DNA of 64,000 nt from JBCDCY01 sp039180875 (GTDB taxonomy: Bacteria; Pseudomonadota; Alphaproteobacteria; Rhodobacterales; Rhodobacteraceae). Shown in pieces: positions 8,794 through 17,828 of this stretch; within the stretch, counting starts at the first letter, position 1, and the number at the start of each line of letters is the position of its first letter. Both the position numbers and the translations under genes were made by a program. The notes beneath the pieces were generated by a model that worked only from the letters and a program-made list of their open reading frames with translations, had not been told where the DNA came from and did not search any database. Where the stretch lies: assembly GCA_039180875.1 (NCBI GenBank), contig JBCDCY010000008.1:92645-156644 (forward strand). Direction: 5' to 3'.

Positions 8794-10217
8794 GCCAACC
8801 TCGCAACCTGCTCGTCATCATGTCGGACGAGCATCAGGCCGCGGCCCTGGGTGCGGCCGGCCATCCGCTCGCCCAAACGCCGCATCTCGACCGCCTTGCC
8901 CGGCGGGGTCTGCGCTTCACCAACGCCGTCACCCCCTCCCCGATCTGCGTGCCGGCGCGGGCGGCGTTCGCCAGCGGCGACTACGTGCACCGCACGGGGC
9001 ATTGGGACAACGCCATGCCCTATACCGGCCGGCCGCCCGGCTGGGGCCATGCGCTGCAGGCGGCGGGCATCCGGGTCGAGTCGATCGGCAAACTGCACTA
9101 CCGCGCCGCCGACGATCCCAACGGCTTCGATATCGAGCATATCCCGATGATGGTGGCCGGCGGCGTCGGCATGGTCTGGGCCTCGATCCGGGGCGAGGAG
9201 GAGCGTTGGGCGCCGGAGGGCCGGATGCTGGGTGCGGAGATCGGCCCGGGCGAAAGCGCCTACACCCGCTACGACAGTGCCGTGGTCGACGAGACCCGGG
9301 CCTGGCTGCGAGATGCGCGGGCCCATGAGGCGCCCTGGTGCCTGTTCGTCGGCCTCGTCGCGCCGCACTTTCCGCTGGTCGCGCCGCCCGCCTTCTACGA
9401 CCTCTACGCCGCCGCCCCGCTACCGGGGCGCAAGCTACATCCCGCGGACGGCCATCCGCGCCATCCCTGGGTCGAGAAGCAGAACGCCTACCTCGACAGC
9501 GAGGGAAGGTTCGCCGGCCCGGAGGAGCGCGACCGGGCGATCCGCGCCTATTTCGGCCTCTGCTCCTGGCTCGACCATAATGTGGGGCAGATCCTGGCGG
9601 CCTTGGAGGAGGCCGGCCTCAGCCCAGAGACGGCGGTGGTCTACACCAGCGATCACGGCGACAATGTCGGCGCCCGCGGCCTTTGGGGCAAATCGAACAT
9701 GTATCGGGAGGCCGTGGGCGTGCCCTTGATCCTCGCCGCACCCGGGGGGCCGGTGGGCGAGGTCCAGACCCCGGTCAGCCTGCTCGATCTCTCCGCCACC
9801 ATCGCCGATCATTTCGGCGCCTCGCTGTCGCCGGGGCGGCCGGGGCGGTCGCTCTTCGATGTCGCGGCGCGGCCCGATCCTGACCGCATCGTCTTCAGCG
9901 AGTACCATGCAGCCGGCGCCGTCTCCGGCGCCTTCATGGTCCAGTCGACCCGCGCGAAATATATCCACTACGAGGGTTTCGCGCCCGAGCTCTTCGATCT
10001 GGTCGAGGATCCGGGGGAAAACCGCGATCTGGCGGGCGACCCGGCCTATGCCGCGCTAGAGGCGGAGATGCGGGACGCGCTCCACGCCATCTGCAACCCG
10101 GCAGCGGTCGATGCCCAGGCTCATCGGGACCAGGCGGCCCTGGTCGCCCGCCTCGGCGGGCGTGAGGCGGTGCGCACGCTCGGCGCCCCGGGCGCGACCC
10201 CTCCCCCCGCATCCTAG
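8790..10217 (+). CDS. Sulfatase family hydrolase
   Basis: A 475-residue alkaline-phosphatase-superfamily sulfatase. Metal ligands begin in NLLVIMSDEHQ. The C-x-P-x-R motif CVPAR places the formylglycine precursor at Cys53, and TSDHGDNVG carries the second metal-site residues. No signal peptide is seen, so it is likely cytoplasmic. The start must be the TTG at 8790 in the overlap TTGA with the MarR stop, since the next ATG would remove the first beta strand and metal ligand. It is in the size range of choline sulfatase and phosphonate-monoester hydrolase relatives; the substrate is not predictable. Confidence 0.88.
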   Translation: MSQPRNLLVIMSDEHQAAALGAAGHPLAQTPHLDRLARRGLRFTNAVTPSPICVPARAAFASGDYVHRTGHWDNAMPYTGRPPGWGHALQAAGIRVESIGKLHYRAADDPNGFDIEHIPMMVAGGVGMVWASIRGEEERWAPEGRMLGAEIGPGESAYTRYDSAVVDETRAWLRDARAHEAPWCLFVGLVAPHFPLVAPPAFYDLYAAAPLPGRKLHPADGHPRHPWVEKQNAYLDSEGRFAGPEERDRAIRAYFGLCSWLDHNVGQILAALEEAGLSPETAVVYTSDHGDNVGARGLWGKSNMYREAVGVPLILAAPGGPVGEVQTPVSLLDLSATIADHFGASLSPGRPGRSLFDVAARPDPDRIVFSEYHAAGAVSGAFMVQSTRAKYIHYEGFAPELFDLVEDPGENRDLAGDPAYAALEAEMRDALHAICNPAAVDAQAHRDQAALVARLGGREAVRTLGAPGATPPPAS

Positions 10218-10915
10218 TCCGGCAGGCTCTGCACCATCTGGTGCAACAACGTCTCGATCGAGAAGACCGGAAGGCCGGTCGCCGCCATGACCGCACGCTT
10301 GTAGGGCGGCATATTGGTGCATTCGAAGAGCAGCGCTCCAAGGGACGAGTGCTCCGCTTGGAACCGCGTTGCGGCTGCGACCATGTCGGCCTCGGCCGCC
10401 GCGACGTCGAGCTCGGGTTCATCGCCGAGGATCACGCGCTGCAGCTCGCATCCCGGGGCGAGGCCCGACACCGGCGTGCCGTCGGGCACCCAAGCCGCCG
10501 CCAGATGCCCCTCGCTCAACGCGGCTGCGTCGATCGTCAGGATGCCGACCTGGCGCCCCGCCGGCAGCATCCGCTGGATCGCGGCCGCCTGGAGCAGGGC
10601 CGATGTGGCGACCGGCACATCGAGCGCGGTCGCCAGCTCCTCCTGAAAGAGCGTGAGGAAGCCGCAGCTTGTGGTGATGATCCGCACGCCGTCGGCCACC
10701 AGCTCCCGCCCGGCCTCGATGAAGGTGTCGAGCAGGCCGTCGGCCCGCTGGCGCACCACCCGATCCGGGCTCGCGCCCCGGACGACACGGTAGCGTACGG
10801 GGAAGGGCCAGGTGCGGGCATTGCCGATGTCGCCGGGAATGCGCGGAAAGCGGGTCTCGAGCATCAGGATGCCGATCTCGGCCCCGAAGACGGTGCGCCC
10901 GCCTTGCACGATCAT
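10214..10915 (-). CDS. Aspartate/glutamate racemase-family protein
   Basis: A 233-residue protein of the cofactor-independent Asp/Glu/hydantoin racemase superfamily. The two catalytic cysteines are visible: Cys84 in TTSCGF and Cys199 in FECTNMPPY. It is divergent from a D-amino-acid-dehydrogenase-like gene and a TRAP transporter, which fits a role in interconverting amino-acid enantiomers, although maleate isomerase and arylmalonate decarboxylase share the fold. It converges with the sulfatase gene, overlapping its end by 4 nt. Confidence 0.8.
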   Translation of the reverse strand: MIVQGGRTVFGAEIGILMLETRFPRIPGDIGNARTWPFPVRYRVVRGASPDRVVRQRADGLLDTFIEAGRELVADGVRIITTSCGFLTLFQEELATALDVPVATSALLQAAAIQRMLPAGRQVGILTIDAAALSEGHLAAAWVPDGTPVSGLAPGCELQRVILGDEPELDVAAAEADMVAAATRFQAEHSSLGALLFECTNMPPYKRAVMAATGLPVFSIETLLHQMVQSLPD

Positions 10916-11056
10916 AGCCCGCTCCCGCCCACGCTCCAGTCAGCATCCCCGCTAGCCGCAGCGCGCGCAAACGGAAAGCGCATCCGCGATTTCTCGTTTG
11001 CCGCCGGGGCATTCGGTGCGCAAAGTAGCGGGATTGGCCGGGAGCGATCGGGGGCG

Positions 11057-12319
11057 ATGGGCGCGGATCGACATATCATCGTCGCAGGTGCCGGGATCGT
11101 CGGCGTCTCCACCGCCATCTGGCTGCAACGCGCCGGCGCAGCGGTAACGCTGGTCGACCGCCAAGGCCCGGCCGCCGGCGCCTCCTGGGGCAATGCCGGG
11201 ATCCTGGCGGCCTCCTCCATCGCGCCGGTGACGATGCCGGGATTGTTGGCCAAGGCGCCGGGGATGCTGCTCAATCCCGACAAGCCGCTGTTCTTGCGCT
11301 GGGCCTATCTGCCGCGCCTGCTGCCGTTCCTCCGCCGCTATCTCGCCAACGCCACCACGGGAGCGGTCGCCCACATTGCGGAGGGATTGACCCAGCTCCT
11401 CGCCGACACGGTGGAGCAGCATGAGGCGTTGGCATCGGGAACCGGGGCGGAGCGCTATGTCCGGCGGGGCGACTACCTCTACGCCTATGGCAGCCGGGCC
11501 GACCACCGGGCCGACGACGCTGTTTGGCGCCTGCGCCGGCAGCACGGCTTTCGCTTCGAGGAAATGGGGGCGGAGGCCCTCGCCGCCTACGACCCGATGC
11601 TGGCCGGGCGCTTCGGCTACGGCGTCCGCACCCTCGATCATGGCCACGTCACCGATCCGGGCGCCTACATCACGGCCCTCGCTCGCCACTTCGAGGACTC
11701 AGGCGGCACTTTTCACAAGGCCGAGGTGCGCGACGTGATCGTGGAGGATGGACGCGCAGTCGGTGTGATGACCGATGCCGGCCCCCTGCACGCCGATGGC
11801 GTGGTGCTGACCGCCGGCGCCTGGTCGGGCCGGCTCGCCAAGACCCTCGGCGTCACGGTCCCGCTCGAGGCGGAGCGGGGCTACCACATCGAGTTCATCG
11901 ACCCCTCCCACGCGCCCCGGGCGCCCACGATGATCGCCAGCGGCAAGTTCGTGGCAACGCCGATGGAGGGGCGCTTGCGCTGCGCCGGCATCGTCGAGTT
12001 CGGCGGGCTTGAGGCTGGGCCGAGTGCCGCGCCGCTGGCCCTCCTCCACCGGCAGATGCGCCGGCTCTTCCCCGATCTCCGTTACAGCCGGGTCGAGGAA
12101 TGGATGGGCCACCGCCCGGCCACCAGCGACTCGCTCCCCGTCATCGGTGCCGCACCGAGAGCGGCCAATGTCTGGCTTGGCTACGGCCATCAGCATGTCG
12201 GGCTGACCGGGGGCCCGAAGACCGGGCGCTGGCTCGCGCAACTGGCGCTCGGCCGGGTGCCGAACGTCGATCTCTCCACCTTCGCCGCCGATCGGCGGGG
12301 CCTCGCCGCAACCGCATGA
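11057..12319 (+). CDS. FAD-dependent D-amino acid dehydrogenase (DadA-like)
   Basis: A 420-residue DAO-family flavoprotein. The N-terminal dinucleotide-binding motif VAGAGIVGVSTA is followed by GASWGNAG, typical of DadA-type proteins, and the C-terminal LGYGHQHVGLTGGPKTG flavin-contact segment is present. DadA enzymes oxidise D-amino acids to 2-oxo acids and feed electrons to the respiratory chain. The ATG at 11057 follows GGGGGCG. It heads an operon with a TRAP transporter, 24 bp upstream of the binding protein, suggesting that the imported solute is its substrate or a precursor. Confidence 0.83.
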   Translation: MGADRHIIVAGAGIVGVSTAIWLQRAGAAVTLVDRQGPAAGASWGNAGILAASSIAPVTMPGLLAKAPGMLLNPDKPLFLRWAYLPRLLPFLRRYLANATTGAVAHIAEGLTQLLADTVEQHEALASGTGAERYVRRGDYLYAYGSRADHRADDAVWRLRRQHGFRFEEMGAEALAAYDPMLAGRFGYGVRTLDHGHVTDPGAYITALARHFEDSGGTFHKAEVRDVIVEDGRAVGVMTDAGPLHADGVVLTAGAWSGRLAKTLGVTVPLEAERGYHIEFIDPSHAPRAPTMIASGKFVATPMEGRLRCAGIVEFGGLEAGPSAAPLALLHRQMRRLFPDLRYSRVEEWMGHRPATSDSLPVIGAAPRAANVWLGYGHQHVGLTGGPKTGRWLAQLALGRVPNVDLSTFAADRRGLAATA

Positions 12320-12343
12320 GACAACCACCGCAGGGAGAAGACC

Positions 12344-13318
12344 ATGAACAAAAACAAACACATGCTGCTCGCCACCGCCTTCACCTTCGGCCTCGGCACC
12401 ATGGCCGGGGCGGAGGAGTGGGACATGCCGATGGCCTACGCCGACGGCAACTATCACAGCCAGAACGGTAAGCTCTTTGCCGAGGCGGTCGGCGTCTGCA
12501 CCGGAGGCGAGCTGACGATCACCGTGCATGCCGGCGGCTCGCTCTTCGGCGGGGGCGACATCAAGCGGGCGGTGCAGACCGGCCAAGCCCCGATTGGGGA
12601 GCGCTTGCTGTCGGCGCACCAGAACGAGGATCCGATCTTCGGCATCGATTCCGTGCCGTTCCTCGCCACCTCGTTCGAGGACAGCGCCCGCCTTTGGAAC
12701 GCGGCGCGCGGCACGATGGACGACCTGCTGGCCGAGCAGAACCTGGTGCTGCTCTACTCCGTCCCCTGGCCGCCCCAGGGCCTCTACTTCGCCAAGGAGG
12801 TCTCGGGCGTCGGCGATATGGAGGGGACGAAGTTCCGCGCCTACAACGCCTCGACCGCGCGGCTGGCCGAGCTCTCCGGCATGCTGCCGGTGCAGATCGA
12901 AGCGGCAGAGCTGGTCCAGGCCCTGGCGACCGGCGTGGCGGAGGCCTTCGTCTCCTCCGGCTCCACTGGCTATGACCGCAAGGTGTGGGAGCATCTGACC
13001 CACTTCTACGATACCCAGGCCTGGCTGCCGCGGAACTATGTCTTTGCCAACAAGGACGCCTTCGACGGCCTGAGCCCGCAGGCGCAGAACTGCCTCCGCT
13101 CCTCGGCCATGCTGGCGGAAGCCGCGGGGGCTGCGCGGGCCGAGCAGCTCTCCGGCTGGTATCTGTCGCAGCTCGCCGCCAATGGGATGAGCGTCCAAGC
13201 TCCCGGCGAGCAGTTGCAGGCCGATCTGGCCGAGATCGGTGAGACCATGGCGGCGGAGTGGGCCGAAGATGCTGGGGCGGACGGTGCCGCCCTGCTCGAC
13301 GCCTACCGCGCCGAATAA
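12344..13318 (+). CDS. TRAP transporter solute-binding protein (DctP family)
   Basis: A 324-residue periplasmic receptor with a signal peptide ending near MAGA-EEW (about residue 23). The core shows the DctP pattern, including the conserved carboxylate-binding arginine in GTKFRAYNAS and the following LVQALATGVAEAFVSS segment. It captures an organic anion, often a carboxylate or amino acid, for the membrane subunits encoded next. GGGAGAAG precedes the ATG. The neighbouring DadA-like gene suggests an amino-acid-type ligand, which is inference. Confidence 0.9.
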   Translation: MNKNKHMLLATAFTFGLGTMAGAEEWDMPMAYADGNYHSQNGKLFAEAVGVCTGGELTITVHAGGSLFGGGDIKRAVQTGQAPIGERLLSAHQNEDPIFGIDSVPFLATSFEDSARLWNAARGTMDDLLAEQNLVLLYSVPWPPQGLYFAKEVSGVGDMEGTKFRAYNASTARLAELSGMLPVQIEAAELVQALATGVAEAFVSSGSTGYDRKVWEHLTHFYDTQAWLPRNYVFANKDAFDGLSPQAQNCLRSSAMLAEAAGAARAEQLSGWYLSQLAANGMSVQAPGEQLQADLAEIGETMAAEWAEDAGADGAALLDAYRAE

Positions 13319-13364
13319 GGCCCGTCGGCCCCGGACCCGCGCCGGGGCCGCACGCCCCTTCCCC

Positions 13365-13895
13365 ATGGCATCAGCACTTCAGACCGTCCGCCGTTTGCTC
13401 GACGGGCTCTACGCCCTGGCCGGCGCCGTGGCGGCGCTCTCTCTCCTCGCAATCCTCGGGATCATCGTCGCCCAGATGGTGGCGCGCTGGATCGGCGCGG
13501 TGATCCCGGGCGCCACCAACTATGCCGGCTATTGCATGGCCTCGGGCTCGTTCTTTGCACTGGCCTATGCGCTCAATCATGGGGCGCATATCCGGGTCTC
13601 GCTGCTCCTCAGCCGCCTCGGCCGCTTTAGCCGCTATGGGGAGATCTGGTGCTACGCCGTCGCCGCCGTGACCGCGACGCTCTTCGCCCGCTACGCGCTG
13701 AAGGCAACCTATTGGTCCGAGTTCCTGGGCGATGTCAGCCAGGGCCAGGACGCCACGCCGATCTGGCTGCCGCAGATCGCCATGTCGATCGGCACCGTGC
13801 TGCTGGCCATCGCCCTTTGGGACCATCTGATCCGCCTGATCTTCACCGATCATCCGGGCGTCCAGGTGCCGGAGATCGGTGAGGCGCGGGACTGA
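13365..13895 (+). CDS. TRAP transporter small membrane subunit (DctQ family)
   Basis: A 176-residue inner-membrane protein with four hydrophobic segments (near 15-38, 48-66, 86-108 and 132-153). It is the small subunit pairing with DctM in sodium-driven TRAP transporters. The ATG at 13365 is chosen because it gives a normal DctQ length and begins just before the first membrane segment. The gene sits between the receptor and DctM genes, 3 nt from the latter. Confidence 0.87.
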   Translation: MASALQTVRRLLDGLYALAGAVAALSLLAILGIIVAQMVARWIGAVIPGATNYAGYCMASGSFFALAYALNHGAHIRVSLLLSRLGRFSRYGEIWCYAVAAVTATLFARYALKATYWSEFLGDVSQGQDATPIWLPQIAMSIGTVLLAIALWDHLIRLIFTDHPGVQVPEIGEARD

Positions 13896-13898
13896 GCC

Positions 13899-15209
13899 AT
13901 GGACCAGCTCACCCTCACCATCGTCTTTCTGCTCGTGCTCCTGCTGCTGTTGGGGACCGGCGTCTGGGTGGGCCTGGCACTCATGGGCGTTGCCTATATT
14001 GGCATGGAGCTCTTCACCTCCCGCCCCGCCGGCGACGCGATGATCACGGTGATCTGGACCTCGTCGAGCTCCTGGACCCTGACCGCCCTGCCGCTTTTCA
14101 TCTGGATGGGGGAGATCCTCTATCGGACGCGGTTGTCGGAGGACATGTTTCGCGGCCTCTCCCCCTGGCTTGCGCCGTTGCCGGGAGGGCTGCTGCACAC
14201 CAACGTCGTCGGCTGCACGATTTTCGCCGCCGTTTCAGGCTCTTCCGCCGCAACGCTCACAACCGTCGGCAAGATGTCGATCCCGGAGCTGCGCCGCCGC
14301 GGCTATCCTGAGTTCATGACGATCGGCACGCTCGCGGGGGCCGCGACCCTCGGCCTGATGATCCCACCGTCGCTCACGCTGATCGTCTATGGCGTGACGA
14401 TCAACGAGTCGATCACCCAGCTGTTTATGGCGGGCGTCATCCCCGGTCTCGTCCTCGCCGCCATGTTCATGCTCTACATCGTCGCCTGGTACTACCTTCG
14501 CCCCGGTGCGCGCCCGCCCGCAGAACCCGGCCTGACGACGGCGGAGAAGCTCTGGAATTCCCGCTATCTGATCCCGGTCATCTGCCTGGTGCTGTTGGTG
14601 ATCGGCTCGATGTATCTCGGCTGGGCCACGGCGACGGAGGCGGCGGCGTTTGGCGTGCTTGGCGCCCTTGCGCTCGCCGCCGCCCAGGGCTCGCTCAGCC
14701 GCGCGACGTTCATGGCGAGCCTGCTGGGTGCGACCCGCACCTCGGCGATGATCGCGCTCATCCTGATGGGGGCAGCGTTCCTGTCGCTCTCCATGGGCTT
14801 CACCGGCCTGCCGCGGTCGCTCGCCAACTTCATCGCGGACCTCGAGCTCTCGCCCTTCGCGCTGATCGCGGCGCTCACGATCTTCTACATCATCATCGGC
14901 TGCTTCCTCGACGGCATCTCCTCCGTCGTGCTCACCATGGCCGTAGTGGAGCCGATGATCCGCCAGGCCGGCATCGACGTGATTTGGTTCGGCATCTTCA
15001 TCGTCGTGGTGGTCGAGATGGCCCAGATCACGCCGCCCATCGGCTTCAACCTGTTCGTCATGCAGGGCATGACCCAGCACGAGATCGGCTATATCGCCCG
15101 CACCGCCCTGCCGATGTTCCTGATCATGGTGCTGATGGTGGTGGTGCTCACCGTGTTTCCCGAACTCGCCACCTGGCTGCCGGAAACGCTGCGCAACAGG
15201 CCGGGCTAG
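13899..15209 (+). CDS. TRAP transporter large permease (DctM family)
   Basis: A 436-residue polytopic protein with about 12 hydrophobic segments and DctM hallmarks such as AAVSGSSAATLTTVGKMSIP, GATLGLMIPPSLTLIVYG, and near the C-terminus ITPPIGFNLFVMQG. It forms the sodium-coupled transport channel with DctQ, fed by the upstream receptor. It is the last gene of the group that starts at 11057. Length and motifs are normal. Confidence 0.93.
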   Translation: MDQLTLTIVFLLVLLLLLGTGVWVGLALMGVAYIGMELFTSRPAGDAMITVIWTSSSSWTLTALPLFIWMGEILYRTRLSEDMFRGLSPWLAPLPGGLLHTNVVGCTIFAAVSGSSAATLTTVGKMSIPELRRRGYPEFMTIGTLAGAATLGLMIPPSLTLIVYGVTINESITQLFMAGVIPGLVLAAMFMLYIVAWYYLRPGARPPAEPGLTTAEKLWNSRYLIPVICLVLLVIGSMYLGWATATEAAAFGVLGALALAAAQGSLSRATFMASLLGATRTSAMIALILMGAAFLSLSMGFTGLPRSLANFIADLELSPFALIAALTIFYIIIGCFLDGISSVVLTMAVVEPMIRQAGIDVIWFGIFIVVVVEMAQITPPIGFNLFVMQGMTQHEIGYIARTALPMFLIMVLMVVVLTVFPELATWLPETLRNRPG

Positions 15210-15324
15210 GCCCCCGGTAAATCCTGCTGTTCCGCGCACGTCGCATCGGGCATACTGCGCGCGCTGCCTGGCGCCGTCCGCCCGGCGGCTTGTGTGATGA
15301 GTTCAGAAGCGTAGTGATTGGACG

Positions 15325-16698
15325 ATGGCAAGCGACACGCCCTCCGACGATGCCCTGCCATCGGCGCGCCGCTACGAGGGGCCCGTCTGGGGCCGCCTGC
15401 CGGGGCGCAGGCCCGCCCGCGTCCAGCCGGCGGAGGCTGCGGCGCCAAGCACCGCGGATCTGGCGAACCATCGCCTCGCCAAGCCGGTGCTGTTCTTTCT
15501 GATCACCCTGATCATCCCGTTCATCATCTCGCTCGGGCCGCTCCGCCTGTCGGTCTATCGCATCATTCTGCTGGTGATGATCGTGCCGATGCTGGTGGCC
15601 TGGCTCAGCGGCAAGGCGGGGCGCATTCGCCTGCCGGACATCTTCTTCCTGCTGCTCTGCGCCTGGGCCGCCCTCAGCTTCGCCATTGTGCACGGCCCGC
15701 AAGTGGCGATCGAGGGGGGCGGCATCTTCTTCATCGAGACGATGGGTGCCTACCTCTTGGCCCGCTGCTACATCCGGACGGCGGAGGACTTTCGCAAGAT
15801 GACGATCGTCCTCTTCAGCATCGTCCTGTTCTTGCTGCCCTTCGCCATCGTCGAGGCCGTCACCGGACGCAACGTCCTGCTGGATTTCTTCGACAGCGTG
15901 ATGCGGTCCTATGGCCGGGTGATGAAGGATCCGCGCTGGGGACTCAACCGGGTGCAGGCCACGTTCGAGCATCCGATCCTGTTCGGCGTGTTCTGCGGCA
16001 GCGCGATCGCGCTGGCCTATATGGTGGTGGGCTATGGTCGTTCGTTCTTCGCACGGGCTTGGCGGGCCCTGGCGGTGCTGTTCACGGCGGCGCTCTGCCT
16101 CTCCTCCGGGCCGCTCACCGGCATGGTGGCGCAGTTTCTGCTGATCGGCTGGAACGGCGCGCTCTCGGCCTTCAAGGCGCGCTGGACCCTGCTCGTCGGC
16201 CTGGTCGTCAGCGCCCTCGTGGCGTTGGAGATCGTGGCCAACCGCTCTGCCCCGGCGATCTTCATCTCCTACTTCTCGTTCAACGAGTTCAGCGCGTATA
16301 TGCGGATCCATATCTGGAACTTCGGCACCGCGTCGATCTGGAACCATCCGTTCATCGGCATCGGCCTGAACGAGTGGGAGCGGCCGTTCTGGATGAGCCC
16401 GAGCATCGACATGTTCTGGATCGTCTTCGGCGTGCGCCACGGCCTGCCGGCACAGCTTTTCATGCTCGGAGGGTTTTTGTCCGTGTTTCTTTCACTGTCC
16501 TTTCTGCGCTGCCCGGATCCGCGTTTGTCGGCCTACCGGCTGGCGATCCTGATCTGCCTAACCGGCCTCTTCCTCACCGGCTGGACGGTGCATTACTGGA
16601 ACGCCACCTACGCCCTGTTCATGTTCCTGATCGGCAGCGGTGTCTGGCTGCTCGACACCGCGCCAGAGGATGAGCCGGCGCGCGGGAGGCGGCGATGA
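15325..16698 (+). CDS. O-antigen polymerase/ligase-like membrane protein
   Basis: A 457-residue integral membrane protein with a 50-residue soluble N-terminus and roughly ten hydrophobic segments. A large loop (about 175-215) and the motif HPFIGIGLNEW after segment nine resemble the Wzy/WaaL O-antigen polymerase and ligase superfamily, which acts on lipid-linked glycans at the periplasmic face. It overlaps the next gene by 4 nt, so the pair is coupled. No glycosyltransferases lie nearby. Polymerase versus ligase cannot be decided. Confidence 0.7.
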   Translation: MASDTPSDDALPSARRYEGPVWGRLPGRRPARVQPAEAAAPSTADLANHRLAKPVLFFLITLIIPFIISLGPLRLSVYRIILLVMIVPMLVAWLSGKAGRIRLPDIFFLLLCAWAALSFAIVHGPQVAIEGGGIFFIETMGAYLLARCYIRTAEDFRKMTIVLFSIVLFLLPFAIVEAVTGRNVLLDFFDSVMRSYGRVMKDPRWGLNRVQATFEHPILFGVFCGSAIALAYMVVGYGRSFFARAWRALAVLFTAALCLSSGPLTGMVAQFLLIGWNGALSAFKARWTLLVGLVVSALVALEIVANRSAPAIFISYFSFNEFSAYMRIHIWNFGTASIWNHPFIGIGLNEWERPFWMSPSIDMFWIVFGVRHGLPAQLFMLGGFLSVFLSLSFLRCPDPRLSAYRLAILICLTGLFLTGWTVHYWNATYALFMFLIGSGVWLLDTAPEDEPARGRRR

Positions 16699-17828
16699 GG
16701 ATCGCAGCGCTCACCGCAGCCGTCTGCCTGCTCCTGGCCGGGGAAGCTGGGGCGGAACAGCTTCGCCGGGTCAGCACGCCAGCAGAGCTGCAGACGGCCT
16801 TGGCGGAGGCTCAGGGCGGCGAGACCATCCTGCTCGCCGGTGGCATCTACGGCCCCCTGGTGATCAGCAATCGGCGCTACGATCCGCCGATCACCATCCG
16901 TGCCGAACGCCCGCAAGCGGCGGAATTCGACAGCCTGAGCTTTGATCACAGCTCCGGCATCCGGGTCGAGCAGGTGCATGTCAGCCATCCGGGCAACGGC
17001 CATGCCTCCTCCACCATCGTGGCGATCACCCACAGCCAGCAGATCGCGATCGTGGACTCAGAGGTGAACGGCCGGGTCGACGACGTCTTCGACGGCCATT
17101 TCGCGTTCTTCACCCGCTACGATGTCCGCGATATCGAGATCGCGGGCAACATGATCCACGACGTGAAGCGCGGCGGCGTCTTCTACAACGTCGAGGGCCT
17201 GCACCTGCACGGCAACACGGTAGAGCGCACGGGCGACGATGCCTTCAAGTTCATCGCCGTGCGTGATGTGCTGATCGAGAACAACGTCGGCCCGCGTCTG
17301 GTCTTTCCCGGCGAAGGCGCGCATCTCGACTTCGTGCAGTTCCAGGGCGCCGACTCCTCCGACGTGACGATCCGCGGCAACGTGCTGCTGCCGGGGAATT
17401 GGACGGACATGCAGGGCATCTTCTTCGACGATGCCCACTACACCGACATCCTGATCGAGCAGAACATTATCTACACCGGGATGTTCCGCGGCATCTCCGT
17501 CAGCAGCGGCACCAATGTGGTGGCGCGCTACAACACCGTGCTGGATGTCGAGGGCGTCGGGTCCAAGGCCACCCGGGTGGCGATCGCCGAGGGGCCGGGC
17601 AATCGCAGCTACGGCAATATCGAAAGCAGCCATGAAGGCGGGGTCCACGCCGGCAATATCGTGCTGCAGCAGCGCAACCCGGCGGCGCCCTACTTCTATG
17701 ACCGCTACTTTGCGAACGCTCGGCGCGGACCGGGACTGACCCTGCACGATCTCCGCCCGGTGGCCGGCAGCGCGGCCGAAACCCACGGCGCGGCGGAGCG
17801 GCTGCGGACCCTGCTGCCGCCAAGCTAG
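16695..17828 (+). CDS. Secreted right-handed beta-helix protein
   Basis: A 377-residue protein with a signal peptide (MRIAALTAAVCLLLAGEAGA) followed by repeated short beta strands of parallel beta-helix type, such as GGVFYNVEGLHLHGNTVE, RDVLIENNV, SDVTIRGNVLL and TDILIEQNIIY. This fold is common in pectate and alginate lyases and polysaccharide epimerases. No catalytic signature is certain, although a DDAF/DD cluster lies near the middle. It is coupled by a 4 nt overlap to the polymerase-like gene, suggesting a role in modifying or trimming the same extracellular polysaccharide. Confidence 0.72.
   Translation: MRIAALTAAVCLLLAGEAGAEQLRRVSTPAELQTALAEAQGGETILLAGGIYGPLVISNRRYDPPITIRAERPQAAEFDSLSFDHSSGIRVEQVHVSHPGNGHASSTIVAITHSQQIAIVDSEVNGRVDDVFDGHFAFFTRYDVRDIEIAGNMIHDVKRGGVFYNVEGLHLHGNTVERTGDDAFKFIAVRDVLIENNVGPRLVFPGEGAHLDFVQFQGADSSDVTIRGNVLLPGNWTDMQGIFFDDAHYTDILIEQNIIYTGMFRGISVSSGTNVVARYNTVLDVEGVGSKATRVAIAEGPGNRSYGNIESSHEGGVHAGNIVLQQRNPAAPYFYDRYFANARRGPGLTLHDLRPVAGSAAETHGAAERLRTLLPPS

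Noticed and set aside
10241..12319. A 692-residue reading of the DadA-like gene
   Set aside because: The first 272 residues are antisense to the racemase gene; the flavin-binding fold begins directly after the ATG at 11057.
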